64,000 nucleotides of DNA from Sulfobacillus thermotolerans (lineage in GTDB: Bacteria > Bacillota > Sulfobacillia > Sulfobacillales > Sulfobacillaceae). Within the stretch, counting starts at the first letter, position 1. Each line of letters starts with the position of its first letter. The notes below the pieces were generated by a model that saw nothing but the letters and a program-made list of their open reading frames with translations, was not told the DNA's origin and searched no databases. The stretch covers positions 434,001 to 498,000 of the forward strand of contig CP019454.1 of NCBI GenBank assembly GCA_002951815.1, read 5' to 3'. A program made the translations under genes and the position numbers. Shown in pieces: positions 29,649 through 39,996 of the stretch.

Positions 29649-30326
29649 ATGGGGCAAAAAGTACACCCGAAAGGCTTGCGTCTCGGCATTGTTAAGGACT
29701 GGGATTCACGCTGGTTCGGGTCTAAAAAGGATACACCCCAGCTACTTGGGGAAGATTTAGCCATCCGGCGCTATGTTAAAAAGCGCCACCACGCGGCAGG
29801 CATTTCGCGCGTAGAAATTGAGCGCGGGGCAGCGAACAAGCTGAAGGTCACGGTGCACACCGGCAAGCCAGGTATGGTGATTGGTAAGGGCGGTGTGGGC
29901 GTGGAATCATTGCGCAAAGAGTTAGAGCAGCTAAGTGGCAAGAGCGTCAATCTCAATATTTTAGAGGTCAAGGCGCCCGACGCCGACGCACAATTGGTTG
30001 CGGAAAATGTGGCCAGTCAATTGGAGCGCCGTATTGCGTTCAAAAGGGCTATGAAGCAGTCGTTGACGCGCTCTATGCGTCAAAATGGCGTTAAGGGAAT
30101 CAAAATTATGGTCAGCGGACGTCTCGGCGGTGCCGAAATCGCTCGGCGGGAATGGACGTGGGAAGGCTCGATTCCGCTTCACACCCTGCGTGCAGATATT
30201 GACTATGGTTTCGCTGAAGCCCATACCACCTACGGAATCATTGGGGTTAAAGTATGGATTTTCAAGGGGCAAGTCTTGCCAGCTGCCAAAAAGCGCGTCG
30301 CGCCAGTCTCAGAGGGGGTGCACTAA
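29649..30326 (+). CDS. rpsC: 30S ribosomal protein S3
   Basis: 225 residues, ATG after TAGGAGGAG. Part of the mRNA entry channel with helicase activity. [20 protein letters not shown], the KH domain [18 protein letters not shown], and the [14 protein letters not shown] segment are typical. Stop codon directly abuts the rplP start. Confidence 0.98.
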   Translation: MGQKVHPKGLRLGIVKDWDSRWFGSKKDTPQLLGEDLAIRRYVKKRHHAAGISRVEIERGAANKLKVTVHTGKPGMVIGKGGVGVESLRKELEQLSGKSVNLNILEVKAPDADAQLVAENVASQLERRIAFKRAMKQSLTRSMRQNGVKGIKIMVSGRLGGAEIARREWTWEGSIPLHTLRADIDYGFAEAHTTYGIIGVKVWIFKGQVLPAAKKRVAPVSEGVH

Positions 30327-30761
30327 TTGCTGCAGCCAAAACGGACCAAGTATCGCAAGATGCACCGTGGCCGCATGAAAGGGGAAGCGCATCGCGGTAA
30401 CAAGGTGGTGTTCGGCGAGTATGGGCTGCAGGCTCTTGAGCCTGCATGGATTACGGACCGGCAAATTGAGGCCGCGCGTGTCGCCTTGACGCGGTATATC
30501 CGACGTGGCGGTCAGGTATGGATCACCATTTTTCCTGACAAGCCCGTGACCAAGAAGCCCGCCGAGACCCGTCAGGGTAGTGGAAAAGGAAACGTAGAGT
30601 TCTGGGTAGCGGTCGTTAAGCCCCAACGCATTATGTTCGAACTGGCCGGGGTACCGGAGGATGTGGCGCGTGAGGCCATGCGTCTTGCCGCTCACAAGTT
30701 GCCCATTAGAACGCGGTTCGTAAAACGCGAGGAGTCAGGGGAGAGTGCGCATGAAGCCTAA
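30327..30761 (+). CDS. rplP: 50S ribosomal protein L16
   Basis: 144 residues; TTG start immediately after the S3 stop, with GAGGGGG in the end of rpsC. Organises the A-site region of 23S r[21 protein letters not shown] at the start, [19 protein letters not shown] (with the Arg that is hydroxylated in some species) and [11 protein letters not shown] are present. Confidence 0.98.
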   Translation: MLQPKRTKYRKMHRGRMKGEAHRGNKVVFGEYGLQALEPAWITDRQIEAARVALTRYIRRGGQVWITIFPDKPVTKKPAETRQGSGKGNVEFWVAVVKPQRIMFELAGVPEDVAREAMRLAAHKLPIRTRFVKREESGESAHEA

Positions 30762-30954
30762 AGAAATTCGGGAGCTAAGCCAAGATGAATTGGCTGGGAA
30801 ACTGCGGGCCCTCAAGGAAGAGCTGTTCCGGCTGCGGTTCCAACTGGCCACGGCCCAGCTTGAGAACCCGATGCGGGTGCGCCAAGTGCGCAAGGACATC
30901 GCGCGAGTTCACACGATTATGCACGAGCGTCAGGTTTCGCGCGACGCGGATTAG
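30751..30954 (+). CDS. rpmC: 50S ribosomal protein L29
   Basis: 67 residues. ATG at 30751 ([14 protein letters not shown]) lies eight bases after GGGGAG and overlaps the end of rplP by 11 bases; a GTG at 30745 is too close to the site. Two helices with [21 protein letters not shown] are typical. Located at the exit tunnel beside L23. Confidence 0.97.
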   Translation: MKPKEIRELSQDELAGKLRALKEELFRLRFQLATAQLENPMRVRQVRKDIARVHTIMHERQVSRDAD

Positions 30955-30968
30955 GAGGAGACTTGCAG

Positions 30969-31238
30969 ATGGATGAGGGGATAGGCAAAAGGAAGGTGCG
31001 CGAGGGGACCGTGGTCAGCGACAAGATGAACAAGACCGTTGTGGTCACGGTGGAATCATTGGTGCGGCATCCCCTATATGGCCGGACCATGCGGCGCACA
31101 AAGCGTTACAAGGCACATGATGAGGAAAACCAGTGCCGCACGGGGGACAAGGTTCGTATTGTGGAAACGCGGCCGTTATCCAAAGAAAAGCGGTGGCGGG
31201 TTGTGGAAATTCTCCAGCGGGCCGAGGACCTTGACTAG
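30969..31238 (+). CDS. rpsQ: 30S ribosomal protein S17
   Basis: 89 residues from ATG 30969, ten bases after AGGAGG; TTG at 30963 is only four away. Primary 16S-binding protein. [38 protein letters not shown] and [20 protein letters not shown] are canonical. Confidence 0.97.
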   Translation: MDEGIGKRKVREGTVVSDKMNKTVVVTVESLVRHPLYGRTMRRTKRYKAHDEENQCRTGDKVRIVETRPLSKEKRWRVVEILQRAEDLD

Positions 31239-31273
31239 GGGCCTTAAAGCTTGCAGGGAGAGGAGGATAGAGG

Positions 31274-31645
31274 ATGATACAGCCGCAAACCCGATTGGGC
31301 GTGGCAGATAACACGGGTGCGAAGGAGATTATGTGCATCCGGGTACTTGGGGGTTCGTTTCGCCGGTACGGCAACATTGGAGATATTATCGTGGCCTCTG
31401 TCAAGGAAGCGGCACCCGGGGGCGTGGTTAAGAAGGGCGACGTCGTCAAGGCCGTGATCGTGCGGACAAAGACAGGGAAGCGACGCGCGGACGGCTCTTA
31501 CATTAAGTTTGACGAGAACGCGGCAGTTATCCTGCGGGGGGACGAAAAAGAGCCCCGTGGAACCCGTATTTTCGGACCGGTCGCTCGTGAACTTCGTGAG
31601 CACGACTTTATGAAAATTATTTCCCTAGCACCTGAGGTGCTTTAA
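31274..31645 (+). CDS. rplN: 50S ribosomal protein L14
   Basis: 123 residues. [37 protein letters not shown] and the C-terminal [20 protein letters not shown] define L14. Lies at the subunit interface and binds the silencing factor RsfS in the family. First gene of the spc part of the cluster. Confidence 0.98.
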   Translation: MIQPQTRLGVADNTGAKEIMCIRVLGGSFRRYGNIGDIIVASVKEAAPGGVVKKGDVVKAVIVRTKTGKRRADGSYIKFDENAAVILRGDEKEPRGTRIFGPVARELREHDFMKIISLAPEVL

Positions 31646-31678
31646 GGCACGCATTCAATTCAGGAAGGAGGGACTAGG

Positions 31679-31990
31679 GTGCACGTCAAAAAGGGTGACT
31701 TAGTAAAGATTTTGACCGGGAAAGACAAGGGAAAGCAAGGCAAAATCATTCGCGCCATTCCGAAAGAAGAGCGGGTGGTGGTCGAAAAGATCAACATGAT
31801 GAAAAAGCACCAAAAACCGACGCAGCAGTATCCACAGGGCGGCATTATAGCCATGGAGGCGCCAATTCACGTATCCAACGTGATGATTATTTGTCCGTCG
31901 TGCAAGAAGCCAACCCGTACCGGGCACAAGTTTTTGGACAACGGGAAAAAGGTGCGCGAGTGCAAACACTGCGGCGCGGCGATTGAGTAG
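31679..31990 (+). CDS. rplX: 50S ribosomal protein L24 with C-terminal zinc ribbon
   Basis: 103 residues, GTG start after AAGGAGGG. KOW motif KKGDLVKILTGKDKGKQGKI at the N-terminus. The C-terminal region carries CPSC and CKHC pairs about 25 residues apart, a zinc-ribbon-like arrangement found in part of the L24 family. Starts 50S assembly. Confidence 0.97.
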   Translation: MHVKKGDLVKILTGKDKGKQGKIIRAIPKEERVVVEKINMMKKHQKPTQQYPQGGIIAMEAPIHVSNVMIICPSCKKPTRTGHKFLDNGKKVRECKHCGAAIE

Positions 31991-32014
31991 TAGATACGGA
32001 ACAGGGGGTTGACC

Positions 32015-32569
32015 ATGGCGGTGGAGTCAGAGCTCAAGGAGCGATACGAGAAGGAAGTCGTACCGCGCCTAATGGAGCGATTTAAGTACAACAATCCTAT
32101 GAATGTGCCGAAGGTGGTCAAAGTGGTCGTCAATATGGGGGTCGGCGATTCTATTGCCAATCCAAAGTTGATGGATGCTGCTGTCCACGACCTCGCGGCG
32201 ATTACTGGGCAAAAACCTCTTATTACGAAGGCTAAGAAGTCTATTGCGTCCTTTAAAGTGCGCGAAGGAATGCCGATAGGGTGCAAGGTGACGTTGCGTG
32301 GCCAACGGATGTACGATTTCATGGAGAAGCTGTTCTTCATGGCATTGCCGCGGGTGCGTGACTTCCGCGGGGTGTCGACGAAGGGGTTTGACGGCCGCGG
32401 CAGTTATACGCTGGGCGTGCGCGAGCAAATTATATTTCCTGAAGTCGAATATGACAAAACGGAAAAAGTCCGCGGGATGGACGTAACGTTGGTCACCAGT
32501 GCTAATAGCGACGAAGAGGCCAGAGAGCTTTTGGCATTATTGGGAATGCCGTTTACACCACAACGTTAG
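32015..32569 (+). CDS. rplE: 50S ribosomal protein L5
   Basis: 184 residues from ATG 32015 after AGGGGGTTG; TTG at 32009 lies inside the ribosome site. Binds 5S rRNA and contacts P-site t[41 protein letters not shown] and [14 protein letters not shown] are conserved. Confidence 0.98.
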   Translation: MAVESELKERYEKEVVPRLMERFKYNNPMNVPKVVKVVVNMGVGDSIANPKLMDAAVHDLAAITGQKPLITKAKKSIASFKVREGMPIGCKVTLRGQRMYDFMEKLFFMALPRVRDFRGVSTKGFDGRGSYTLGVREQIIFPEVEYDKTEKVRGMDVTLVTSANSDEEARELLALLGMPFTPQR

Positions 32570-32579
32570 GAGGGATGAC

Positions 32580-32765
32580 ATGGCGAAGAAATCATTAATT
32601 GCCAAGGCCAAGCGTACTCCAAAGTACAAGGTGCGGGAATACCACCGTTGCCAAGTGTGCGGTCGGCCCCACGGTTACATTGGGGATTTTGGATTGTGCC
32701 GGTTATGTTTCCGGAAAATGGCCCATCAAGGCGAAATACCTGGCGTGCGTAAGGCTAGCTGGTAA
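32580..32765 (+). CDS. rpsN: 30S ribosomal protein S14, type Z (zinc)
   Basis: 61 residues; ATG at 32580 after [28 protein letters not shown], then CQVC and CRLC zinc pairs and [18 protein letters not shown]: the short zinc-binding form typical of Firmicutes. An in-frame upstream reading into rplE is not meaningful. Confidence 0.98.
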   Translation: MAKKSLIAKAKRTPKYKVREYHRCQVCGRPHGYIGDFGLCRLCFRKMAHQGEIPGVRKASW

Positions 32766-32782
32766 GGGAAAGGAGGATCGAT

Positions 32783-33175
32783 GTGACTGATCCGATTGCA
32801 GATATGTTAACCCGGATACGCAACGCGAACGTCGTATACCGCGAGCACGTCGACGTACCGGATTCCAAAATGAAGAGGGCCCTTGCCCACATCTTGAAAC
32901 AAGAGGGCTTTATTCGCGACTATGAACTGGTGGAAGATGGTAAGCATGGGGTTATCCGTCTCCATTTGAAATATGGTCCAAACCGCGAGCGAGTGATTAC
33001 CGGTCTTAAGCGTATCAGTCGCCCGGGACTGCGGGTGTATGCGGGCCATGATCAGCTTCCTCGCGTATTAGGTGGGCTTGGGATTGCGGTCTTGTCGACG
33101 TCGCGCGGCGTTATGACCGAAAAACAGGCCCGTGAGGTGCACGTAGGCGGCGAAGTACTCTGTTTCGTATGGTAA
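32783..33175 (+). CDS. rpsH: 30S ribosomal protein S8
   Basis: 130 residues, GTG start at 32783, seven bases after AGGAGG. An ATG at 32781 is immediately followed by [24 protein letters not shown] and the C-terminal [21 protein letters not shown] are canonical. In the family S8 represses its own operon; whether that holds here is unknown. Confidence 0.98.
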   Translation: MTDPIADMLTRIRNANVVYREHVDVPDSKMKRALAHILKQEGFIRDYELVEDGKHGVIRLHLKYGPNRERVITGLKRISRPGLRVYAGHDQLPRVLGGLGIAVLSTSRGVMTEKQAREVHVGGEVLCFVW

Positions 33176-33203
33176 ACAGGGGATTTGAAGGGGAGGGTAC
33201 CGA

Positions 33204-33743
33204 ATGTCACGCATAGGCAAAAAGGTTATTACGGTGCCCGCGGGTGTCACCGTTGAGATTGACGGGATGACAGTCAAAGTGAGTGGCCCCAAGGGTCAGC
33301 TCGAGCGAACCCTGCGGGATGAGGTACAGGTTGAAATGACGGGAAGTGAGATTCGGGTAACGCCCCGCGATGACAGTCCGACAGCTCACGCGCAATGGGG
33401 TTTGTCCCGGACTCTTATAGCCAATATGGTTGAGGGGGTATCCCAAGGGTTCCAGCGCCATCTAGAGATGGCAGGAGTGGGGTACCGTGCCTCCAAGCAG
33501 GGGCAAAATCTCGTATTGGCGGTAGGATTTTCGCATCCGGTGAATATTGAGCCGCCTGCGGGAATCGAATTTGAGGTCCCCAACCCGACGAACATTTACG
33601 TCAAGGGCTACGACAAAGAAGCCGTAGGAGCTACTGCTGCCCGGATCCGCGGAGTACGGCCACCCGAACCGTATAAGGGCAAGGGCATTCATTACCAAGG
33701 CGAAAAGATTATTCGTAAGGTCGGGAAGACCGGAAAGAAATGA
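33204..33743 (+). CDS. rplF: 50S ribosomal protein L6
   Basis: 179 residues. Two-domain L6 with [20 protein letters not shown] at the start and [19 protein letters not shown] near the end; near the sarcin-ricin loop in the ribosome. ATG after GGGGAGGGT. Confidence 0.98.
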   Translation: MSRIGKKVITVPAGVTVEIDGMTVKVSGPKGQLERTLRDEVQVEMTGSEIRVTPRDDSPTAHAQWGLSRTLIANMVEGVSQGFQRHLEMAGVGYRASKQGQNLVLAVGFSHPVNIEPPAGIEFEVPNPTNIYVKGYDKEAVGATAARIRGVRPPEPYKGKGIHYQGEKIIRKVGKTGKK

Positions 33744-33753
33744 GGGAATAGGC

Positions 33754-34119
33754 GTGTACAAACGATTCGACAGGAACGCGGCCCGCAAAAAGCGCCACTT
33801 CCGTATTCGAGGCAAGGTAGTGGGTACACCGGAGCGGCCGCGCCTTAATGTCTATCGGTCCAATCTCAACATCTATGCTCAGGTGATTGACGACACGACC
33901 GGCCATACCATCGCGGCGGCTTCCACATTGGAAAAGGTATTTGACAACATGGAGGGACGCTTAACGGTTGCCAAGGCGCGCGAGGTGGGACGGTTGGTCG
34001 GCGAGCGGGCCCGCGCAAAAGGCGTGTCAAAGGTCGTGTTTGACCGTGGGGGCTATCGGTATCATGGTCGGGTCCAAGCGTTAGCAGATGGGGCCCGTGA
34101 GGCCGGTCTAGAATTCTAA
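33754..34119 (+). CDS. rplR: 50S ribosomal protein L18
   Basis: 121 residues, GTG start. 5S rRNA-binding protein. [20 protein letters not shown] at the start and the end [20 protein letters not shown] are typical. The N-terminus is slightly short and Arg/Lys-rich as usual. Confidence 0.97.
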   Translation: MYKRFDRNAARKKRHFRIRGKVVGTPERPRLNVYRSNLNIYAQVIDDTTGHTIAAASTLEKVFDNMEGRLTVAKAREVGRLVGERARAKGVSKVVFDRGGYRYHGRVQALADGAREAGLEF

Positions 34120-34136
34120 GGAAGAGGGGGGACATT

Positions 34137-34670
34137 ATGGCACGGCCAGGAGCCCAGAATCAGGAGTCTAAGGCAGTCAGTGAGTTTAAAGAAAAAGTGG
34201 TGGCGATCAACCGTGTGGCGAAAGTGGTGAAAGGTGGACGTCGCTTCAGCTTTAGTGCCCTCGTAGTGGTCGGCGATGAAAACGGACGCGTTGGAGTGGG
34301 CTTAGGGAAGGCGACGGAAATTCCTGAAGCCATCCGCAAAGGCGTCGAAGACGCGAAAAAGTCTATGATTACGATTCCTCGCTTGGGAACCACCGTTCCC
34401 CATCAGGTCACCGGTATCTTTGGGGCGGGGCGTGTGTTAATCAAGCCCGCAGCGCCTGGTACCGGTGTGATTGCAGGGGGCCCCGTGCGTGCTGTTCTCG
34501 AGGCCGCCGGCGTGCGGGACGTGTTGACGAAATCGTTAGGCACGTCGAATCCCAACAACGTGGTCGCAGCAACTATGCAGGGCCTAGCGCAGTTGAAAAA
34601 GGCTGCGCGGGTGGCTAAGTTGCGCGGGCGTACAGTGCAAGAGGTGTTAGGGGGGGCGCACCGTGGCTAA
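34137..34670 (+). CDS. rpsE: 30S ribosomal protein S5
   Basis: 177 residues. Involved in accuracy and mRNA entry. [20 protein letters not shown], the loop [20 protein letters not shown] (spectinomycin site region, without an evident deletion) and [14 protein letters not shown] are conserved. Overlaps rpmD by eight bases. Confidence 0.98.
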   Translation: MARPGAQNQESKAVSEFKEKVVAINRVAKVVKGGRRFSFSALVVVGDENGRVGVGLGKATEIPEAIRKGVEDAKKSMITIPRLGTTVPHQVTGIFGAGRVLIKPAAPGTGVIAGGPVRAVLEAAGVRDVLTKSLGTSNPNNVVAATMQGLAQLKKAARVAKLRGRTVQEVLGGAHRG

Positions 34671-34866
34671 ACTGCGCATTACATTGGTCAAGAGCGCGAT
34701 TGGATATGCGCAAGAACAAAAAGACACGGCCAGCCGTCTTGGGCTACGAAAAATGTGGCGAACCGTGGAATTCGACGATAACCCGTCGATTCGGGGGATG
34801 GTTCACAAAATTCGTCACTTGGTCAAGGTTGAGGAGATTCCCGGAGGAGAGGAGGACACGAAATGA
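34663..34866 (+). CDS. rpmD: 50S ribosomal protein L30
   Basis: 67 residues, GTG start inside the end of rps[21 protein letters not shown] and [20 protein letters not shown] match L30; C-terminal tail acidic. Overlaps rplO by four bases (ATGA). Confidence 0.96.
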   Translation: MAKLRITLVKSAIGYAQEQKDTASRLGLRKMWRTVEFDDNPSIRGMVHKIRHLVKVEEIPGGEEDTK

Positions 34867-35300
34867 GGTTGCATGAACTCACGCCCAACCCGGGTCATCG
34901 GCAAAAGAAGACGCGGCGTGGCCGAGGTTTAGGGTCCGGACTGGGTAAGACAGCGGGACGGGGGAGTAAAGGACAAAAAGCCCGTTCCGGAGGAAGCATT
35001 CGCCCTGGTTTTGAGGGAGGGCAGATGCCCTTGCAGCGGCGCTTACCTAAGCGGGGTTTTGTGAATCCTTTCCGCGTTGAGTATGAAGTGGTCAACGTGG
35101 GGGACCTCAGCCAATTCGACCCGAATACGGTCGTTACCGTTGAATTGCTTAAAAAGCACCGACTCGTGCGGCGGAATTTACCGGTCAAAATTCTTGGTGA
35201 AGGAGAGTTGGACCGCGCGTTGACCGTACAAGTCAATGCCTTTTCGAAGTCAGCAAAGGAGAAGATTGAGGCGGTTTCTGGACGGGCCGAGGTGATTTGA
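34863..35300 (+). CDS. rplO: 50S ribosomal protein L15
   Basis: 145 residues. [20 protein letters not shown] and the Gly/Lys-rich [17 protein letters not shown] are the family hallmarks, with [18 protein letters not shown] following. Late-assembly protein. One base separates it from secY. Confidence 0.98.
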   Translation: MRLHELTPNPGHRQKKTRRGRGLGSGLGKTAGRGSKGQKARSGGSIRPGFEGGQMPLQRRLPKRGFVNPFRVEYEVVNVGDLSQFDPNTVVTVELLKKHRLVRRNLPVKILGEGELDRALTVQVNAFSKSAKEKIEAVSGRAEVI

Positions 35301-35301
35301 C

Positions 35302-36582
35302 GTGGCCCAAAACATGGTGAACGCGTTTCGGTCGTCCCAATTGAACAAGCGCATTTTGTTCACACTTCTGATGCTGGTCGTGTTTCGAGTGGGCGCCCAT
35401 ATTCCAATTCCGGGCGTCCACGCCTCGGTCATTCAGAGTCTCTTTACGCATGGGGCAACGATTTTCGCGTTGTTGAACCTGTTCTCCGGCGGGGCGACCG
35501 CGACTTTGTCCATTTTTGCTTTAAGTATCATTCCCTATATTAACGCCAGCATTATCATGCAGTTGATGACGGTCGTTATCCCAACGGTGGAAGAATGGTC
35601 CAAAGAGGGCGAAGAAGGCCAAAAGAAGATGACCAAGGTAACCCGTTGGCTTGCGTTGGGATTGGGAAGTTTGCAGTCTTTGGGCATCGCGTATTATCTC
35701 TACGGGTATGCCGCCAACGGCGAATTTGCTTATATCCACCACGACATCGGATCCTTGTTGCTTACGGCCATGTTATTGCTTACGGGATCAACCATCTTGA
35801 TGTGGGTTGGGGAAGAGATTACGGACAAAGGCGTAGGTAATGGGATTTCGCTGCTGGTGTTTTTTGGGATTATCTCGCGACTCCCGTACGGCGTGGAACA
35901 ATTGTATAAATATATTCAGGCGGGCATCGTGAGTTGGCCTAAGATTATCATTTTCTTAATTATTGCGGTCGCTATTATCGCGGCTGTGGTGTATGTCAAC
36001 GAAGGCCAACGCAAAATACCCGTGCAGTATCCGAAGCGAGTGGTAGGGCGCCGGATGTATCAAGGTCAGACGACTCATTTACCTATTCGGGTCAATCAAG
36101 CCGGGGTTATCCCTGTGATATTCGCCATTTCGCTTTTAATTTTGCCCTACACCATCGGCCAGTTCTTTAAGGGCGGCTGGGTTACGGCGCTAGAGCGGAA
36201 TTTCGGGTTCACCTCGCCTATTTACATTGTCGCCGAATTTCTGCTGGTGGTGATCTTTACCTTCTTTTATACCCAGGTGGTCTTTAAGGTCGACGATGTA
36301 GCCGATAACTTAAAGAAGGGCGGCGGTTACATTCCCGGGATACGTCCAGGGCGTCCGACCGCTGAGTATTTGGCAAAGGTGAGCAGCCGCTTGACCTTAA
36401 TCGGCGCGTTGTTCTTGGGGGTTATTGCGGTGCTGCCAAGCTTTGTGACGATGGGTATGGGTGTGAATGGGATGTACTTTGGTGGCACCTCGCTCCTGAT
36501 TATTGTCGGGGTGGCCCTTGATACCTTGAAACAAATGCAAGCGCAGATGTTGATGAAGCAATATCAAGGGTTCATGAAATGA
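35302..36582 (+). CDS. secY: Preprotein translocase subunit SecY
   Basis: 426 residues, GTG start. Ten-helix channel of the Sec system in the cytoplasmic membrane. RVGAHIPIPGV at the first helix, FSGGATATLSIFALSIIPYI, GNGISLLVFFGI and the cytoplasmic loop with PVQYPKRVVGRRMYQGQ are canonical. Partners SecE (10601) and presumably SecG elsewhere. Located in the spc operon as usual. Confidence 0.98.
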   Translation: MAQNMVNAFRSSQLNKRILFTLLMLVVFRVGAHIPIPGVHASVIQSLFTHGATIFALLNLFSGGATATLSIFALSIIPYINASIIMQLMTVVIPTVEEWSKEGEEGQKKMTKVTRWLALGLGSLQSLGIAYYLYGYAANGEFAYIHHDIGSLLLTAMLLLTGSTILMWVGEEITDKGVGNGISLLVFFGIISRLPYGVEQLYKYIQAGIVSWPKIIIFLIIAVAIIAAVVYVNEGQRKIPVQYPKRVVGRRMYQGQTTHLPIRVNQAGVIPVIFAISLLILPYTIGQFFKGGWVTALERNFGFTSPIYIVAEFLLVVIFTFFYTQVVFKVDDVADNLKKGGGYIPGIRPGRPTAEYLAKVSSRLTLIGALFLGVIAVLPSFVTMGMGVNGMYFGGTSLLIIVGVALDTLKQMQAQMLMKQYQGFMK

Positions 36583-36592
36583 GGTGCGTGTC

Positions 36593-37249
36593 GTGAAAAA
36601 TCTTGTCATGCTCGGGTCGCCAGGCGCGGGCAAAGGTACGCAAGCCGCGATTCTCAGTGATTATTATCATATTCCCCATATATCCACGGGAGATATCTTT
36701 CGCCAGAATCTTGCGGACAATACGGCTCTAGGACAACGGGCCCGGGATTTTATGAACCAGGGAGTGCTGGTGCCCGACGATGTTACCGAAGCCATGGTGG
36801 CCGATCGACTATCTCAGCCAGATACCGCCAATGGGTTTATTTTGGACGGCTTTCCGCGGAATATTGCACAAGGCCATGCTTTGGCTGCCATGTTGGCGGA
36901 GCGTCACGTACCATTGCATGGGGTGATATACATTGCTGTGGCCCATGATCTCTTGGTCAAACGCCTCGTAGGCCGGCGGGTATGCGCGGAGTGTGGGGCG
37001 GGCTATCATGTCGAGTTTGATCCCCCAAAAGTGGTGGATGTCTGTGATCGGTGCGGTGGGAAACTCATTCAACGCGCCGATGATCTCCCCGAGACGGTGG
37101 AGACGCGGCTCAAGGTCTACCAAGAGCAAACAGCGCCCCTCATCGGATTTTACCGAGAACAAGGTGTGCTCGTCGAAGTCGATGGCGCACAAAGCGTTGA
37201 TGCGGTGACGCGTAGCATCGTGCACAAGCTGGAGGCGCTCCATGATTGA
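36593..37249 (+). CDS. adk: Adenylate kinase, zinc-LID type
   Basis: 218 residues from GTG 36593 (MKNLVMLGSPGAGKG), six bases after GAGGTG; an in-frame GTG at 36584 lies within that site. Converts ATP + AMP to 2 ADP. P-loop GSPGAGKGT, NMP-binding ISTGDIFR and DGFPRN are present; the LID holds CAEC and CDRC zinc pairs as in other Gram-positives. Overlaps map by eight bases. Confidence 0.98.
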   Translation: MKNLVMLGSPGAGKGTQAAILSDYYHIPHISTGDIFRQNLADNTALGQRARDFMNQGVLVPDDVTEAMVADRLSQPDTANGFILDGFPRNIAQGHALAAMLAERHVPLHGVIYIAVAHDLLVKRLVGRRVCAECGAGYHVEFDPPKVVDVCDRCGGKLIQRADDLPETVETRLKVYQEQTAPLIGFYREQGVLVEVDGAQSVDAVTRSIVHKLEALHD

Positions 37250-38009
37250 ATTAAAGAGTCAGCGGGATAAGGAAAAGATGCGTTTGGCCGGTCAAGTCGT
37301 GGCGGAGGTGTTGCAGATCCTCAAAACCGCCGCAGTGGCTGGGGTCACCACAAGAGACTTAGATGCCATTGCGGACGAAGAGATCCGAAAGCGTGGCGCA
37401 CTCCCGATTTTTAAGGGATACCATGGCTATCCGGCGAGCGTGTGTATTTCCGTCAATCACGAAGTGGTTCATGGTATTCCCGGCAGTCGCCGTCTTAAGC
37501 CGCATGACTTGGTCAGCTTGGACCTCGGAGCGATTTTAGATTCTTTTGTGGGGGATGCGGCATTGTCGACTTTTGTCGGGGAAGCGCCGGATGAGACGGC
37601 TGCCCTCCTTCTCAAGGTGACAGAAGAAGCGCTTTATGAGGGCATTAAGGCGGCTCAGCCTGGAGCGCACTTAGGTGACATCTCGCATGCCGTGCAGTCG
37701 CACGTTGAGAAGCACGGGTTCTCCGTGGTCAGAGATTATGTCGGGCATGGCATTGGTCACCAAATGCATGAGGACCCTCAAGTTCCCAACTACGGACCCG
37801 CAGGGCGTGGCATTCTCCTTAAGCCAGGACTTGCGTTGGCGATTGAACCGATGGTCAACGTGGGGAGCTATGACGTCGATGTGTTAGATGATGGTTGGAC
37901 GGTTGTGACCCGTGATGGGTCGTTGTCAGCGCACTTTGAACACACGATTTTCATTAATCCTGATGGACCAGAAATTTTAACTCGAATTGACGGCAAAATT
38001 CCGGTATAA
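37242..38009 (+). CDS. map: Methionine aminopeptidase, type I
   Basis: 255 residues. Removes initiator Met from nascent proteins with a dinuclear metal site: ligands in LDLGAILDSFVGDAALS (two Asp), GHGIGHQMHE (His), IEPMVNVG (Glu) and HFEHTIFI (Glu). No N-terminal zinc extension. Standard place between adk and infA. Confidence 0.98.
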   Translation: MIELKSQRDKEKMRLAGQVVAEVLQILKTAAVAGVTTRDLDAIADEEIRKRGALPIFKGYHGYPASVCISVNHEVVHGIPGSRRLKPHDLVSLDLGAILDSFVGDAALSTFVGEAPDETAALLLKVTEEALYEGIKAAQPGAHLGDISHAVQSHVEKHGFSVVRDYVGHGIGHQMHEDPQVPNYGPAGRGILLKPGLALAIEPMVNVGSYDVDVLDDGWTVVTRDGSLSAHFEHTIFINPDGPEILTRIDGKIPV

Positions 38010-38105
38010 TAGATCGGATGCTGTATTCATGTTTGTTTTTGGGTCGGTTGGGAAATATAGGAGAACGGGAATGTTGCGCCATCAGCGGTGAAGGGGGGAA
38101 CGTGG

Positions 38106-38324
38106 GTGTCAAAAGAAGACGCGATTGAGGTCGAGGGAACTGTCATTGAACCGTTGCCTAACGCGATGTTTCGCGTAGAGCTTTCAAACGGGCATAAGGT
38201 GCTGGCCCATATTTCTGGGAAGATTCGGATGCACTTTATCAAGATTTTGCCTGGCGATAAGGTGACGGTGCAATTGTCGCCCTATGACCTGACGCGCGGA
38301 CGAATCACGTATCGCTACAAGTGA
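38106..38324 (+). CDS. infA: Translation initiation factor IF-1
   Basis: 72 residues, exactly the family length, from GTG 38106 eight bases after AAGGGGG; the in-frame upstream start at 38088 is rejected on length. OB-fold: [37 protein letters not shown] and [21 protein letters not shown] at 38005 upstream has no good -35 at the right distance. Confidence 0.98.
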   Translation: MSKEDAIEVEGTVIEPLPNAMFRVELSNGHKVLAHISGKIRMHFIKILPGDKVTVQLSPYDLTRGRITYRYK

Positions 38325-38348
38325 GCCATTACGGAAGGAGTGTTCCAG

Positions 38349-38462
38349 ATGAAGGTCAGAGCATCTGTTAAGCCTATCTGCGAAAAATGTAAGGTTATTA
38401 AGCGGCATGGCCGGGTGTTGGTCATCTGCGAAAATCCGAAACACAAGCAAGCGCAGGGATAA
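38349..38462 (+). CDS. rpmJ: 50S ribosomal protein L36, zinc-binding form
   Basis: 37 residues, ATG at 38349 after [26 protein letters not shown], with zinc ligands Cys11, Cys14, Cys27 and His32 visible. The last assembled large-subunit protein. Normal place between infA and rpsM. Confidence 0.97.
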   Translation: MKVRASVKPICEKCKVIKRHGRVLVICENPKHKQAQG

Positions 38463-38494
38463 GTTGTAAATCCGTCAGAAGGAGGAGTATCAGG

Positions 38495-38866
38495 GTGGCA
38501 CGAATCGCAGGCATTGATTTGCCCCGCGACAAGCGGGTAGAAGCAGCGTTGCCGTACATTTACGGAATTGGTTTGTCGGCGGCGCGCAAGATCCTGACGA
38601 GGACTCAGGTTGATGGGGACACGCGGGTCAAGGATTTGACAGAAGATGAAGTTGCGCGTATTCGGCAAATTGTCGACACGGAGTATCGTGTTGAAGGAGA
38701 CTTGCGTCGTGAGGTGCAGATGAACATTAAACGCCTTATTGACATCGGCACGTATCGGGGCTTGCGTCACCGCAGGGGTTTGCCAGTACGTGGCCAGCGT
38801 ACGAAAACCAACGCACGGACCCGGAAGGGACCCCGGCAGACGGTGGGCGCAAAGCGCAAGAAATAA
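38495..38866 (+). CDS. rpsM: 30S ribosomal protein S13
   Basis: 123 residues, GTG start after [28 protein letters not shown], the [20 protein letters not shown] signature and a basic C-terminal tail that reaches the P-site tRNA. First gene of the alpha operon. Confidence 0.98.
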   Translation: MARIAGIDLPRDKRVEAALPYIYGIGLSAARKILTRTQVDGDTRVKDLTEDEVARIRQIVDTEYRVEGDLRREVQMNIKRLIDIGTYRGLRHRRGLPVRGQRTKTNARTRKGPRQTVGAKRKK

Positions 38867-38903
38867 GTGGGAAACATTATGGTAGGAGGGACACCAAGGA
38901 AAT

Positions 38904-39296
38904 ATGCCTAGCCGACGCACTCAGAAAACACGGCGCCGTGATCGGCGCCACGTTGACCGCGGTACCGCTCATATCCGCTCAACTTTTAACAACACGATCG
39001 TAACGATTACTGATACGCAGGGCAATGCACTGTCTTGGGCATCTTCCGGACAGGCCGGATTCAAGGGATCACGCAAGAGCACGCCTTTTGCAGCGCAGAT
39101 GGCTGCGGAAACAGCGGCGAAAGCGGCAATGGAGTATGGGCTAAAGGAAGTCGAGGTCCTGGTAAAAGGGCCAGGTTCGGGGCGAGAAGCGGCCATTCGG
39201 TCCCTTCAAGCGGCGGGACTTGAAGTCAGCATGATCAAGGATGTTACACCGATTCCTCATAACGGATGCCGTCCACCTAAGCGGCGGCGAGTCTAA
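38904..39296 (+). CDS. rpsK: 30S ribosomal protein S11
   Basis: 130 residues. [33 protein letters not shown] and [16 protein letters not shown] are canonical. Forms the platform with S6/S18. Start ATG at 38904 (MPSRRTQKT) follows TAGGAGGG at some distance. Confidence 0.98.
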   Translation: MPSRRTQKTRRRDRRHVDRGTAHIRSTFNNTIVTITDTQGNALSWASSGQAGFKGSRKSTPFAAQMAAETAAKAAMEYGLKEVEVLVKGPGSGREAAIRSLQAAGLEVSMIKDVTPIPHNGCRPPKRRRV

Positions 39297-39322
39297 CAAA
39301 GAGAAAGGAAGGAGGCGCACAA

Positions 39323-39946
39323 ATGGCACGTTATACAGGACCTGCATGTCGGTTGTGCCGGCGTGAAGGCGTGAAATTGTATTTAAAGGGAGACAAGTGC
39401 TTTACTGATAAATGCCCCGTGACGCGGCGGGCTTATCCCCCGGGGCAGCACGGACAAGGGCGCCGTAAACTTTCTGAGTACGGGGTACAGTTGCGAGAAA
39501 AGCAAAAGGCTCGCAGGACCTATGGCATTATGGAGGGTCAGTTCTCACGCTACTTCGAGAAAGCTTCGGCGAAGACAGGGGTCACCGGTGAGCTTTTGCT
39601 TCAGCTATTAGAGCGTCGCCTGGACAATGTGGTGTACCGTATGGGATTCGCGTCTTCGCGTGCGGAGGCACGGCAGCTTGTACGGCATAACCACTTCGCG
39701 GTGAATGGTCGCCGAGTGAATATTCCTTCGTTTTCTGTCAAACCCGGTGACGTCGTCGAAGTGCGAGAAGGTAGCCGGCAGAAGCCACGCTTTAAGGCAT
39801 TGCTAGAGAGTCCCGTGCGAACCATTCCGGCATGGCTTGAAGTCCAGCGTGAAGAATTAAAGGGTACGGTTGTGCGTATGCCGAACCGTGACGAAATCGA
39901 TACGCCGGTTCAAGAACAGCTGATTATTGAGTACTACTCGCGTTAA
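39323..39946 (+). CDS. rpsD: 30S ribosomal protein S4, zinc-binding form
   Basis: 207 residues. 16S nucleator. The N-terminus has Cys residues at CRLC and CFTDKC, the zinc (C+) form; [19 protein letters not shown] and the S4 RNA-binding domain [20 protein letters not shown] are typical. Sits between rpsK and rpoA as expected. Confidence 0.98.
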   Translation: MARYTGPACRLCRREGVKLYLKGDKCFTDKCPVTRRAYPPGQHGQGRRKLSEYGVQLREKQKARRTYGIMEGQFSRYFEKASAKTGVTGELLLQLLERRLDNVVYRMGFASSRAEARQLVRHNHFAVNGRRVNIPSFSVKPGDVVEVREGSRQKPRFKALLESPVRTIPAWLEVQREELKGTVVRMPNRDEIDTPVQEQLIIEYYSR

Positions 39947-39996
39947 GTATTAGGGATCTGGAAGGGGGGGCGCCTGCAGTTGCAGGCAGATCGTAT

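Noticed and set aside
37987-38010. Promoter TTGACG/TATAAT before infA
   Set aside because: The spacer is 12 bases and no other -35 fits; transcription from upstream suffices.
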